Both the position numbers and the translations under genes were made by a program. Below are positions 15,654 through 24,000 of a stretch of DNA of 64,000 nt, piece after piece; position 1 is the first letter of the stretch; each line of letters starts with the position of its first letter. The notes below the pieces were generated by a model. That model was given only the letters and a program-made list of their open reading frames with translations, did not search any database and was not told the origin of the DNA. The stretch lies in assembly GCA_001838165.1 (NCBI GenBank), contig KV835868.1, forward strand, positions 1 to 64,000, read 5' to 3'. The stretch comes from Actinomyces sp. HMSC035G02 (GTDB lineage: Bacteria > Actinomycetota > Actinomycetes > Actinomycetales > Actinomycetaceae).

Positions 15654-16497
15654 GGTCACTCTCCTTGATGATCTGCAGATACGCGTTGTGCAGGCTCGCC
15701 TGCGTGATGCGCACGTCGGTCAGGCGCGTGCCTTGGAGGGTGGGCGAGGCCAGGGCTTCGCCGATCCGCGAACCCGGGTCCGCCTCGTCCCCGATGTGCC
15801 GGAGGGCTCTCCCGTCGGCGTTCCATCCGTCGATCGAGGCGACGGGGCGATCGAACTCGAGGGTGACCTCGGCGCGCCCGTGACTGGAAATAATCTCCTC
15901 GAGGGTGCCGCTCGCGACGATGCGCCCCTCGTTCAGGATCGCGATGTCGGAGCCAAGCTCCTCGAATTCCGCCAGGTAGTGCGAGGTGTAGACGACGGCC
16001 GCGCCTTCGTCGGCGAGCTGGCGGACCGCGCGCAGGATCTGGCTGCGCGCCTCCACGTCCGCGCCGACGGTCGGCTCGTCCATGAACACCAGGCGCGGAC
16101 GGTGCATGATCGCCATGCCCGCGTGGAGCCTGCGCTGCTGTCCGCCCGACAGGTGCGAGGCGCGCTGCCCTCGCTTCTCCGCTAGCCCGAGGAGGTCCAT
16201 CACCTCACCCGCGCGCGAGGCGGCCTCGCGTCGGCCGAGTCCGTGCAGTTCGCCGAAAGCCGCGAGATTCTGGGCGACGCTCAGATCTGGGTAGATGCCC
16301 AGCTCTTGCGGCGCGTACCCGATTGACCGTGCGGCCTCGGGGGACGCGGGGCGGTGGCCGCAGATGGATGCGGTCCCCGAGTCGGCTCGGCGCAGGCCGC
16401 ACAGGATCGTGATGAGCGTGGACTTGCCGGCCCCATTTCGTCCGAGCAGACCGAGGATCTGCCCGGGTTCGACGCGCAGGTCGACCCCGCGCAGCAC
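15640..16497 (-). CDS. ABC exporter ATP-binding protein (N-terminus apparently frameshifted)
   Basis: The 285-residue frame has Walker A GRNGAGKST, signature LSGGQQRRL and Walker B RLVFMDEPTVGAD, plus a C-terminal domain typical of DrrA/CcmA-like ATPases. The annotated frame starts at an internal GTG just before Walker A. The expected preceding residues, ALDARGIRKSYGTHEVLRG (with the A-loop Tyr), are encoded in frame upstream, but no start codon exists in that frame. An ATG at 16549 would enter it if the CCC at 16544-16546 had one base fewer. So a one-base insertion, real or a sequencing error, is likely. First gene of the exporter operon. Confidence 0.82.
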   Translation of the reverse strand: MLRGVDLRVEPGQILGLLGRNGAGKSTLITILCGLRRADSGTASICGHRPASPEAARSIGYAPQELGIYPDLSVAQNLAAFGELHGLGRREAASRAGEVMDLLGLAEKRGQRASHLSGGQQRRLHAGMAIMHRPRLVFMDEPTVGADVEARSQILRAVRQLADEGAAVVYTSHYLAEFEELGSDIAILNEGRIVASGTLEEIISSHGRAEVTLEFDRPVASIDGWNADGRALRHIGDEADPGSRIGEALASPTLQGTRLTDVRITQASLHNAYLQIIKESDHVAA

Positions 16498-16578
16498 CTC
16501 GTGAGTGCCGTAGCTCTTGCGGATTCCCCGGGCGTCCAGGGCTGGGCATGTGGGTGTGACACGGTTTCTCTCCCATCG

Positions 16579-16625
16579 GTTAACGCTGTTAACTTTGTGT
16601 CGCAGGTAAGGTTAACAGTGTTAAC
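16579..16625 (-). promoter_or_regulatory. tandem TetR operators of the ABC exporter operon
   Basis: Two copies of GTTAAC-N3-GTTAAC lie at 16579-16593 and 16611-16625, exactly 32 bp apart (three helical turns). They sit between the ABC ATPase start and the divergent hemH-hemQ gene. They are best explained as operators of the TetR encoded in the operon. Confidence 0.65.
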
Positions 16626-16756
16626 TTGCGTGTGCAAGGTGGCGCTGTGCGAAGGGGAAAACTGCTGATTTGCTGCGTTTTTCTGACAATCTGTCGCTGC
16701 ATGGGGGAGGGAAGCAGCCCTACACTGTCCACGCTAGGCGTGAAGGAGGAGCGAAA

Positions 16757-18970
16757 GTGCCAGGTCTGGAAACCTACGACGCGATCATGCTGCTGTCCTA
16801 CGGTGGCCCGGACGGTCCGGACGACGTCCTGCCGTTCATGCGCAATGCGACGCGCGGTCGCGGAATCCCCGACGAGCGCCTGCTTCAGGTCGCCGCGCAC
16901 TACAAGCGCTTCGGCGGCGTCTCGCCCATCAACGCCTGCAACCAGCGACTGATCGCGGACTTGTCTGCCGAGCTCGCCAGGCGTGGGCACGGCATTCCCG
17001 TCGGTTGGGGAAACCGCAACTGGCACCCCTTCGTCGCCGAAGGCCTCGACGAGCTCGCCCAGGCGGGCGCCCGACGCATCCTCGTCCTGCCCACCTCGGC
17101 CTACGCCTCGTACTCGGGGTGTCGCCAGTACCGCGAAGACCTCGCCGAGGCCGCGGCGGCGCTGCGCGAGAAGTGGGGTGCCATCGTCCTGGGCGCCGAG
17201 GATAGCGCCGACAACCCCGACGCCGACATCATCCTGGACAAGGTCCGCCCCTACTACTCGACCCCCGGCATGGCGAGCGCGCAGATTGTATCCGTCCGGC
17301 GCGCGTGGGAGGCCCTCGCGGCACGCGGCGTCGACGTGGACGGGATCCGTCTGATCTTCGTCACCCACTCCATCCCCGTGAGCATGGAAGCTGGGTCCTC
17401 GCCCTTCCCCTTCCGTCCCTCGATCGACGAGGCCGTGGCGGCCTCGGGCGGTCGCGCCGAGCAGCAGGGGAGCGAGGCCTCGTCGCCCGCGGGAACCCCC
17501 ACAACCGAGATCAGCTACGTCGCCCAGCACCACGCCCTCATTGAGGCGATCATGCCGGAGCTGCGCCGCGTCCTCGGCCGCGCGGATCTGGGCTACGACC
17601 TCGTCTATTGCTCGCGGTCCGGGCCCCCGCAGGCCCGCTGGCTCGAACCCGATATCAACGACTTCCTCGAGGAGATCGCGGCCGACACAACGCCGCTGAC
17701 CGGCGCCGTCGTCGTCCCCATCGGGTTCATCTGCGACCACATGGAGGTCGTTTACGACCTCGACACCGAGGCGAAGGAGACCGCCGCGCGCCTGGGTATT
17801 CCCTACGAGCGCGCCGACACGGTCGCGACGGATCCGGCCTTCGTGTCCTCCCTGGTCGACGTGCTCGAAGAGCGCGCCGCTCATGCGCGAGGCGAGAATC
17901 CCGCGCGCGTGACGGTTACGGGCACCGGACCCTTCCACACCGTCTGCCCGAGCGACTGCTGCCTCTCCCCGGCGCACCCCGGGCACCCCTCGCCCGCCGC
18001 CGCGAGCGCCCACCCCGGCACCGCCCCTCATTCTTCCGGCGCGCCCGCCCGAGCCGCCGGTCAACCAGCCCCAACCCAGGAGGACTCCATGTCTACCCCG
18101 CATCCCCATGCCGTCGTGCCGCCCGAGCAGAACCCGGACAACCCGGGACATCCCGCAGGAGTGCCGGATCGCGTCGGTGAGCACGCCGCGCGCCACCAGG
18201 CCCGCCACGCGGGCACCGAGGCGACGCCCCACTCGCACGCCGCTCACGCCCACGTCACCGACCCGCGCGACGCGACGGACGTCGACTTCGACGAGGTCAA
18301 CAACAAGCAGCACTACGCCCTCTACTCTGTGTTCGCGCTCGGGGAGTCGCTGCCCGCCGACGACGGCGAGCGCGGCCGCATTATCGCCGAGTCCCTGGAC
18401 TACGTGAAGGGCGCGGGCGTGGAAATCCGCGGCTTCTACGACGTGTCCGGCTTCCGCGCCGAGGCGGACCTGATGGTGTGGTGGCTCGACGACGATCCCG
18501 AGGTCCTTCAGGACGCCTACCACCGTCTGCGCGCCAGTGCGCTCGGCAAGTTCCTGGACCCGGTGTGGTCCTGCATGGGCCTGCACACCCCCGCCGAGTT
18601 CAACAAGCGTCACATTCCCGCCTGCTTCGGCGGCGTCGCGCCCCGTGACTGGGCGATGGTCTACCCCTTCGTGCGCTCCTACGACTGGTATCTCAAGGCT
18701 CCCGAAGAGCGTGCCCGCATCATGGCCGAACACGGTCGCAACGGCTTCGCGCAGTACCCGGACGTCAAGGGCTCGACCCTGTCGGCCTTCGGCTTCTCCG
18801 ACTACGAGTGGGTGCTCGCGTTCGAGGCCGACAGCCTGGATCGCCTCGAGGGCGTCATGCACGCCCAGCGCTACACCGAGGCGCGTCTCTACGTGCGTGA
18901 GGACACCCCGTTCTTCACGGGTCCGCGCGTGAGCCTCGGCGAGTGGGCGGAGCGCCAGCCCCGCGCATAA
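16757..18970 (+). CDS. hemH: fused coproporphyrin ferrochelatase (HemH/CpfC) and coproheme decarboxylase (HemQ/ChdC)
   Basis: This 737-residue frame carries the last two enzymes of the Gram-positive coproporphyrin heme pathway. Residues 1-400 are ferrochelatase (MLLSYGGPDGPDDVLPFMRN, IRLIFVTHSIPVSM, VVVPIGFICDHMEVVYDLDTEA). It inserts iron into coproporphyrin III. A Pro/Ala/His-rich linker of about 130 residues follows. The rest is a chlorite-dismutase-like HemQ domain (HYALYSVFALGES, FYDVSGFRAEADLMVWW, CFGGVAPRDWAMVYPFVRSYDWYLK, FGFSDYEWVLAFEAD), which decarboxylates coproheme to heme b. The GTG at 16757 has AAGGAGGAG upstream. The last coding part has its own AGGAGG and ATG (18089), so HemQ may also be made alone. 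Only the terminal enzymes are seen here. Confidence 0.9.
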   Translation: MPGLETYDAIMLLSYGGPDGPDDVLPFMRNATRGRGIPDERLLQVAAHYKRFGGVSPINACNQRLIADLSAELARRGHGIPVGWGNRNWHPFVAEGLDELAQAGARRILVLPTSAYASYSGCRQYREDLAEAAAALREKWGAIVLGAEDSADNPDADIILDKVRPYYSTPGMASAQIVSVRRAWEALAARGVDVDGIRLIFVTHSIPVSMEAGSSPFPFRPSIDEAVAASGGRAEQQGSEASSPAGTPTTEISYVAQHHALIEAIMPELRRVLGRADLGYDLVYCSRSGPPQARWLEPDINDFLEEIAADTTPLTGAVVVPIGFICDHMEVVYDLDTEAKETAARLGIPYERADTVATDPAFVSSLVDVLEERAAHARGENPARVTVTGTGPFHTVCPSDCCLSPAHPGHPSPAAASAHPGTAPHSSGAPARAAGQPAPTQEDSMSTPHPHAVVPPEQNPDNPGHPAGVPDRVGEHAARHQARHAGTEATPHSHAAHAHVTDPRDATDVDFDEVNNKQHYALYSVFALGESLPADDGERGRIIAESLDYVKGAGVEIRGFYDVSGFRAEADLMVWWLDDDPEVLQDAYHRLRASALGKFLDPVWSCMGLHTPAEFNKRHIPACFGGVAPRDWAMVYPFVRSYDWYLKAPEERARIMAEHGRNGFAQYPDVKGSTLSAFGFSDYEWVLAFEADSLDRLEGVMHAQRYTEARLYVREDTPFFTGPRVSLGEWAERQPRA
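18089..18970 (+). other. hemQ: internal HemQ translation start within the fusion
   Basis: AGGAGG at about 18078-18083 precedes an in-frame ATG at 18089. Starting here gives a 293-residue protein containing the whole HemQ domain plus a His-rich leader. No stop codon separates it from the ferrochelatase part. The reading is therefore ambiguous: a genuine fusion, a fusion plus internal product, or a recently lost stop codon. Confidence 0.5.
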
Positions 18971-18993
18971 GGGCCGCGCTTATCTGTCAGCCA

Positions 18994-19033
18994 GCCCCGG
19001 CCTCGTCCCTGAGAAAAGGAACGAGGCCGGGGC
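18994..19033. terminator. bidirectional hairpin between hemH-hemQ and the esterase gene
   Basis: GCCCCGGCCTCGT (18994-19006) pairs perfectly with ACGAGGCCGGGGC (19021-19033) around a 14-base loop. The flanking genes are convergent. Confidence 0.7.
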
Positions 19034-19070
19034 GCAGTGCGATGCCATCACGTGGCGCGGGTGGCGCGCT

Positions 19071-20087
19071 CTACTTGCCTGGGAAGAGCAGCGGCAGGTT
19101 GTGCTCGACCTGGTTGGCGATCGAGGTCATTGAGTGGGTTTCGCCGTCGTCGATCCACAGCTGCAGGCTGTCCTCGGTCATGAGGTCGGGATAGTCTTCG
19201 CGGAGCTCATCAATCTGCGGGGTCATGTCCCACAGGGCAGGGTCCTCCGAGCCGACCGACGCGAGGACGCGGAAGTCCTGTGGGCCGTACTGGGCGCGCT
19301 CGACCCCGGCGGTCACCAGCTCGGCGATGCGCGGGGAATCCGCGTCCTCCTCGCGTCCGATCCACGACTCGCCGGCCATCGGCATGTACCCGTAGAAGTA
19401 CTGCAGACGCAAGGCAAAAACATCCCACGTGGTCGTCGCGCCCATTGAGAAACCACCGAATGCGCGGTGCCTGCGCGAGGCTCGCAGCGACTGGTCGGAC
19501 GTGTCGCCGCGAGCGAACGTGGTGTAGCGAGACTCAACGGCGTCGATCAGAGTATCGATCTCGCTCGTCGCGAAGAAGCGATTGAGGGTGTAGTCCTCCT
19601 CGTAGTCATCCGTCGCGAACGAACGATCCGGATAGTAGGTCGCGAAAACCACCAGCGTCGGTGCAGCCTTGCCGGCGGTCTCCAGCTCGTCGACGACCGG
19701 CGCGACGCCATCGGCGAGGCCGGCGGCGTTCCCCCACCAGCCGTGCGTCAGATAGAGGACGTTCGCGGGTGTGTCCGAGGCGTAGGACGCGGGAACGTAC
19801 ACGTAGGCCTGCTTGGTGTAAGTCGTTCCCTCGTAGCTCTGCTCGTAGGTGATCGTGTCGATCGTGCCGTGCAGAGACTTGGCCGTGTCCATGAGGGAGG
19901 TGACGGCCTCGGCTAGTGGGTCTTCGTCTTCTTCGTAATCTTCATAGGCAATGGCCGTGGGGTCTTTCTGTCCGTTGCCTGAACGATTGAGCGCGAACGA
20001 CGTGACCCCCACGAGGGCGAGCAGGCACAGTGCGATGATGGCGGTGATGCGGAACCTATTGGTTTTCCGTACGAGTCGTGTTGTCAC
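19071..20087 (-). CDS. secreted or membrane-anchored alpha/beta-hydrolase esterase
   Basis: This 338-residue protein has an N-terminal signal/anchor segment (RITAIIALCLLALVGVTSFAL) followed by an acidic stretch. The hydrolase domain shows VLYLTHGWWGNA (oxyanion region), the nucleophile elbow GGFSMGATT and a late DDGETHSM that supplies the catalytic His. It resembles the esterase-D/feruloyl-esterase branch, in which the enzyme removes acyl or aryl esters from carbohydrates. The substrate is not determinable. It is a single gene, convergent with hemH-hemQ. Confidence 0.75.
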   Translation of the reverse strand: MTTRLVRKTNRFRITAIIALCLLALVGVTSFALNRSGNGQKDPTAIAYEDYEEDEDPLAEAVTSLMDTAKSLHGTIDTITYEQSYEGTTYTKQAYVYVPASYASDTPANVLYLTHGWWGNAAGLADGVAPVVDELETAGKAAPTLVVFATYYPDRSFATDDYEEDYTLNRFFATSEIDTLIDAVESRYTTFARGDTSDQSLRASRRHRAFGGFSMGATTTWDVFALRLQYFYGYMPMAGESWIGREEDADSPRIAELVTAGVERAQYGPQDFRVLASVGSEDPALWDMTPQIDELREDYPDLMTEDSLQLWIDDGETHSMTSIANQVEHNLPLLFPGK

Positions 20088-20283
20088 TGGCAGCGCCTCA
20101 GCCCGTTCGTCGTCATGCGTTCAGCTGTCCTCATGCGCTCCACTGTATGCCCGCCCGCTGCGTCGCTACCAATTGGTGTGGTGATTCCCGCGTCATCGTC
20201 CTTGCCGTTTCTTTATCGTTCCCCCGCCGTCCCCTTGTCGTTTCCCCTGTCGTTTCCCCTGAACCTCGCACGTCCTTCCCCGC

Positions 20284-20397
20284 AATTCCGCACGTAATTC
20301 CCCCGTCGATCTTTCAGAATTTGAATTGTGATCGTTGAAATTCCGGGGTTTCTGGGGGATTGGTGAAATGGGAGCGCGGGGAATTACGTGCGGAATT
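20284..20397. repeat. MITE-like element, copy A (perfect 20-bp terminal inverted repeats)
   Basis: AATTCCGCACGTAATTCCCC (20284-20303) is exactly the reverse complement of 20378-20397, giving a 114-bp element. The interior, TTTCAGAATTTGAA then ATCGTTGAAA, is shared with copy B at 38656-38768. It is more AT-rich than its surroundings, contains no gene and lies just upstream of the uracil-DNA glycosylase gene. No clear target-site duplication was seen. Confidence 0.7.
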
Positions 20398-20512
20398 TGG
20401 AGCGCCGAGTATCTGTCCGGAGATCCGGTGATCCGGTTGCCACAGCCCGCCGGCGTGTGACCTGCCAGTCGCCGGGGGTCGCGCGCTCGCGGGGTGGGCA
20501 TACCCTGGGTTT

Positions 20513-21112
20513 ATGACACCCGAGATCACCGACCCGGCCGTCCGTGCAATCGCCGAGGAGATCGCCGCAGACCCGGCCAACGCCTCGTTTACGAAGCGTG
20601 GGATTGACCCGTTGTTCTTTGCAGGACCTGACTGCCGCATCATGATCGTCGGCCAGGCGCCCGGGCGCGTCGCCGAAGAGACCGGCATTGTGTGGAACGA
20701 CCGCAGTGGCGACCGTCTGCGCGACTGGATGGGTGTCGATAGGGACACCTTCTATGAGTCCGGGAAGCTCGCGATCGTCCCCATGGACTTCTACTTCCCG
20801 GGCACGGGAAAGAGCGGCGACCTGCCTCCGCGCAAGGACTTCGCCGACACGTGGCACCCGCGCCTGCTCGAACTCATGCCGAAGCTTGAGATGACGATCC
20901 TTGTCGGTGCGTATGCCACCAGGCGCTACCTGGACCTGAAGTCCTCGGCCTCCCTGACGGACGTCGTGCGCGACTACAAGCGCTACCTGCCCGCCTACTT
21001 TCCGCTGGTCCACCCCTCGCCGCGCAATCAGATGTGGATGAAGAAGAACCCCTGGTTCGCCGCCGACGTGCTGCCCGACCTGAAAGCGCGCGTCGCCTCC
21101 CTGCTCGCCTGA
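20513..21112 (+). CDS. uracil-DNA glycosylase superfamily protein
   Basis: This 199-residue protein has the superfamily motifs MIVGQAPGRVAEETG (water-activating loop region) and VHPSPRN (the His loop that binds the flipped base), with a central LVGAYATRRYL strand. It removes or recognises uracil-type lesions in DNA; the exact subfamily is unclear and some relatives lack activity. TACCCT lies six bases before the ATG, suggesting a leaderless transcript. The MITE-like copy A sits just upstream. The stop overlaps a CGAGGCCGGGG motif. Confidence 0.8.
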   Translation: MTPEITDPAVRAIAEEIAADPANASFTKRGIDPLFFAGPDCRIMIVGQAPGRVAEETGIVWNDRSGDRLRDWMGVDRDTFYESGKLAIVPMDFYFPGTGKSGDLPPRKDFADTWHPRLLELMPKLEMTILVGAYATRRYLDLKSSASLTDVVRDYKRYLPAYFPLVHPSPRNQMWMKKNPWFAADVLPDLKARVASLLA

Positions 21113-21124
21113 CGAGGCCGGGGC
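21112..21124. repeat. single ACGAGGCCGGGGC intergenic motif
   Basis: An unpaired copy of the recurring motif starts inside the stop codon of the glycosylase gene and continues into the short gap before the ArfB-like gene. Confidence 0.5.
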
Positions 21125-21150
21125 GCAGCGCGTGGTGCACACTGGAACGC

Positions 21151-21591
21151 ATGGACGATCTGCGCATCCCTCCCGGGCCCGGCTGCCCGCGAGGCCTCCA
21201 TGTGCCCGCAGGGGAGCTGGTCGAGCGCTTTTCGCACGCCTCGGGCCCCGGCGGGCAGGGCGTGAATACCTCAGATTCGCGCGTCCAACTCGGCCTGGAT
21301 CTGGCGACGACGACAGCCTTGAATGACGAGCAGCGCGAGCGAGCCCTGCGAGAGCTAGGGGATCACCTCACCGGGACCGTCCTGACCATCACCGCCGCCG
21401 AGACCCGTTCCCAGCGTCGCAACCGCGCCGCCGCGCGCGAACGCCTCGCGGAAGTTCTACGCGCGGCCCTCGTCCCGCCCATCCCTCGCCGCCCCACGAA
21501 GCCGACGCGAGGGTCGAAGCTGCGCCGCCTCGCCGACAAGAAGAGACGCTCGGAGGTCAAAGCGCGCAGGCGCCGCCCTGACGCCGACTAA
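21151..21591 (+). CDS. arfB: ArfB/YaeJ-like peptidyl-tRNA hydrolase (ribosome rescue)
   Basis: This 146-residue protein carries the release-factor signature SGPGGQGVNTSDSRVQL with the catalytic GGQ. A long basic tail (KLRRLADKKRRSEVKARRRR) follows, which in ArfB enters the empty mRNA channel of stalled ribosomes. The short length and lack of a codon-recognition domain separate it from RF1/RF2. It frees stalled ribosomes by hydrolysing peptidyl-tRNA. A CACACT box seven bases upstream may give a leaderless start. Confidence 0.85.
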   Translation: MDDLRIPPGPGCPRGLHVPAGELVERFSHASGPGGQGVNTSDSRVQLGLDLATTTALNDEQRERALRELGDHLTGTVLTITAAETRSQRRNRAAARERLAEVLRAALVPPIPRRPTKPTRGSKLRRLADKKRRSEVKARRRRPDAD

Positions 21592-21596
21592 GAAAG

Positions 21597-21609
21597 ACGA
21601 GGCCGGGGC
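21597..21609. repeat. single ACGAGGCCGGGGC intergenic motif
   Basis: An unpaired motif copy lies directly after the arfB stop, between convergent genes. Confidence 0.5.
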
Positions 21610-21618
21610 CGCCTACGC

Positions 21619-22449
21619 TCACGCGCTGGGGACGGTGCGCCAGCCGATAAACACCCAGGTGACGGGCAGAGGGTAGTCCAGGACCCAGTGTCCCTCTGTC
21701 GCCTCAGAGGGATCAGCGGGAGCCTCGTGTACGAAGTGTTGCGCCGCGTACGCGTCGAAAAGCCGCTGCTCGCGCGCGGTGAGGGGCTTCGGACCGGCCA
21801 GGCGACGAAGGTCCGAGCGGGCCTCGTCGAAGGAAGAAAACCTCATCGGACGGAAGGTTCGCGTAGTCGCGAAAACCGGGATACGTTCCAGGGATGCGAG
21901 CGCGCGGGTTACCTCGCGGATGACGCGCGGGTGCCTCGCCGAGCGTCCCAGGTAGGTGAGTAGGCGCGGGTCGCGGGAGGGGAGCAGGCTGTCGGGCACG
22001 ACGACCGCCGCGCGTGATCGGGCCACCGCATCGAGCTTGCGCACGCAAGCGGACACGTCCCCGCTCATGAGGGAGCGTGACGCGAAGGCGACGTCCACGC
22101 TGTTCTCACCCAAGCCCGCTTCCTCCCAATCGTCCTCCCACGCGAGCAGGTGGGAGGTGATCGGCAGGTTCTCTGCTGCCGCGCGCTCGTCGAGGATCGC
22201 GAGCATCGCCTCGGCGAAGTCGCAGCCGTGGACGCGGTGCCCGGCGCGGGCGAGGGGGACGGCGAGCGTGCCCGTCGCGCATCCCATGTCGAGGATCTCC
22301 TCGCCCGTCTCGAGCGCGAGTAGATCCAGGAGCCAGCGCTCGTAGTCGCTGGTTGCGTTGTGTGTGAATGTCGCGGCCCGCTTGTTCCAATAGGCCTGCG
22401 AGTCGCGGTTGATTGTGCTCGCCTGTTCTCCGTGCGTGGTTGGCATCAT
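21619..22449 (-). CDS. class I SAM-dependent methyltransferase
   Basis: This 276-residue protein shows the Rossmann SAM-binding motif EEILDMGCATGTLAVPLARAGHRVHGCDFAEAM, written here as motif I followed by the acidic end of strand two. Motif IV-like VDVAFASRSLM follows. The C-terminal half is an extra domain ending in WVFIGW. It is probably a small-molecule methyltransferase; the substrate is unknown. It is transcribed divergently from the threonine aldolase gene. Confidence 0.8.
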   Translation of the reverse strand: MMPTTHGEQASTINRDSQAYWNKRAATFTHNATSDYERWLLDLLALETGEEILDMGCATGTLAVPLARAGHRVHGCDFAEAMLAILDERAAAENLPITSHLLAWEDDWEEAGLGENSVDVAFASRSLMSGDVSACVRKLDAVARSRAAVVVPDSLLPSRDPRLLTYLGRSARHPRVIREVTRALASLERIPVFATTRTFRPMRFSSFDEARSDLRRLAGPKPLTAREQRLFDAYAAQHFVHEAPADPSEATEGHWVLDYPLPVTWVFIGWRTVPSA

Positions 22450-22586
22450 GCGATGCCCTCACTTTCGTATCGGGAAGCCTGGCAGCATCGCCCGGCGAAA
22501 GTCAGGATAGTCCTTCAGATTCAGCGAGAAAAGATCTGCATGAGGAAACGGGAATTATCTGGTCAAGCGCGTGGAATAATGGCCCA

Positions 22587-23636
22587 ATGACTTTTTCTGC
22601 CACGCTGCCGAACTTCTCCAGTGACTACCAGGAAGGCGCGCACGCCCGGGTGCTCGACGCCCTCGTCGCCACCAACATGGAACAGTCGAGCGGCTACGGC
22701 ACCGATGAGCACTGCGAGCGTGCCCGCGACCTGATTCGCGAGGCCTGCCAGGCCCCTGACGCCGACGTGTACTTCCTGGTCGGCGGCACGCAGACGAACG
22801 CGACCGTCATCGACGCGATCCTCCTGCCCTGGCAGGGCGTCATCGCCCCCAATACCGGCCACATCAACATGCATGAGGCCGGCATCGTCGAGCGCGGCGG
22901 CCACAAGATCCTCGACACTCCCGCCGTCGAAGGCAAGATCAATGCCGCCGACGTCGAACGCATCTGCTCGGCGTGGGAGGGCGACGGCGCGCGTGACCAC
23001 ATGATCGCCCCCGCCCTCGTCTATATTTCGCAGCCCACCGAGTACGGCACCCTCTACTCCCTGCAGGAGCTCGAGGAGCTCTCCGCCGTCTGTCGCGAGC
23101 GCGACCTCAAGCTCTTCGTCGACGGAGCGCGCCTCGCATACGCGCTGGCCTCGCCCGCCAACGACGTGACGCTGGCCGACCTCGCGCGCCTGACCGACGT
23201 CTTCTACATCGGTGGCACCAAGTGCGGCTCTCTCTTCGGCGAGGCCGTGGTGATCCCCGAGCGCGGATCGATCCGTCAGTTCGTCACCCAGATGAAGCAG
23301 CATGGTGCGCTCCTGGCGAAGGGGCGCCTCCTGGGCGTGCAGTTCGAGGCGCTCTTCGAGGACGGCCTTTACCTGACGATCGGCGAGCCTGCCGTCAAGG
23401 CGACCGCCCGCATCCGCGAGGCCCTCAAGCGCGCAGGCTACGTCGTCACCATGGACTCGCCGACCAACCTGACCTTCGTGGCTCTCGACCAGGCCGGGCA
23501 CGAGCGCCTGTCGGACAAGGTGCGCTACAGCATCTGGGAGACCCTGCCCGACGGCCGCTACCTCGCGCGCATCGGCACCTCCTGGGCCACTCCCGAGGAG
23601 GATGTGGTCGCCTTCGAGCAAGCTCTGGCTCGGTAA
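22587..23636 (+). CDS. threonine aldolase family PLP enzyme
   Basis: This 349-residue fold-type I PLP enzyme is of the beta-eliminating lyase/LtaE family. Landmarks are NFSSDYQEGAH near the N-terminus, VGGTQTNATVIDAIL, LFVDGARLAYAL (PLP-binding Asp) and YIGGTKCGSLFGEA, where Lys forms the Schiff base. It splits threonine or allo-threonine to glycine and acetaldehyde. The start is ATG 22587. AATAAT ends six bases upstream, indicating a leaderless transcript, and homology starts here, not at the longer in-frame extension. Confidence 0.85.
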   Translation: MTFSATLPNFSSDYQEGAHARVLDALVATNMEQSSGYGTDEHCERARDLIREACQAPDADVYFLVGGTQTNATVIDAILLPWQGVIAPNTGHINMHEAGIVERGGHKILDTPAVEGKINAADVERICSAWEGDGARDHMIAPALVYISQPTEYGTLYSLQELEELSAVCRERDLKLFVDGARLAYALASPANDVTLADLARLTDVFYIGGTKCGSLFGEAVVIPERGSIRQFVTQMKQHGALLAKGRLLGVQFEALFEDGLYLTIGEPAVKATARIREALKRAGYVVTMDSPTNLTFVALDQAGHERLSDKVRYSIWETLPDGRYLARIGTSWATPEEDVVAFEQALAR

Positions 23637-23700
23637 AGGCAGTTTTTCTGCATTCTCTGGGTGGAGTGCGCTGTCGTAGTCTTTGATATGCTTTCGATCT

Positions 23701-23717
23701 GATAGCATATAGCTATC
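23701..23717 (+). promoter_or_regulatory. palindromic operator of the relB-yoeB pair
   Basis: GATAGC-ATATA-GCTATC is a perfect inverted repeat 25 bases before the antitoxin start, in an AT-rich promoter region. Confidence 0.55.
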
Positions 23718-23742
23718 TATATGTCGATTATGGAGGTATCAA

Positions 23743-24000
23743 ATGGCGACCGCTACGGTGACTGTTCGACTCGACGCTGAGGATAAGGCCGCGATGGAGC
23801 GTGCCTGCAAAGAAATGGGTCTCTCTATGAATACCGCGTTCACGATCTTTGCGAAGAAGGTGGCGCGGGAGCAGCGGATTCCCTTCGTTTTGGAGGTTGA
23901 TGGATTCTACTCGCGTTCCAACCTTGCTCATCTTGACCGCGGTATTGCGGAGCTGGAGGCTGGGCGTGGTATCTCGCGAGAGCTGATCGAGGATGCGTGA
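23743..24000 (+). CDS. RelB/DinJ-family antitoxin
   Basis: This 85-residue protein begins TVTVRLDAEDKAAMERACKEMG (ribbon-helix-helix) and continues LSMNTAFTIFAKKVAREQRIPF, the RelB/DinJ signature. The C-terminus ISRELIEDA should occupy the toxin. GGAGG lies six bases before the ATG. It overlaps the toxin gene by eight bases. It likely autoregulates through the GATAGC palindrome upstream. Confidence 0.88.
   Translation: MATATVTVRLDAEDKAAMERACKEMGLSMNTAFTIFAKKVAREQRIPFVLEVDGFYSRSNLAHLDRGIAELEAGRGISRELIEDA

Noticed and set aside
16589-18862. Antisense frame of about 757 codons opposite hemH-hemQ
   Set aside because: Sense-strand ferrochelatase and HemQ motifs explain the region; the antisense product has no recognisable domain.
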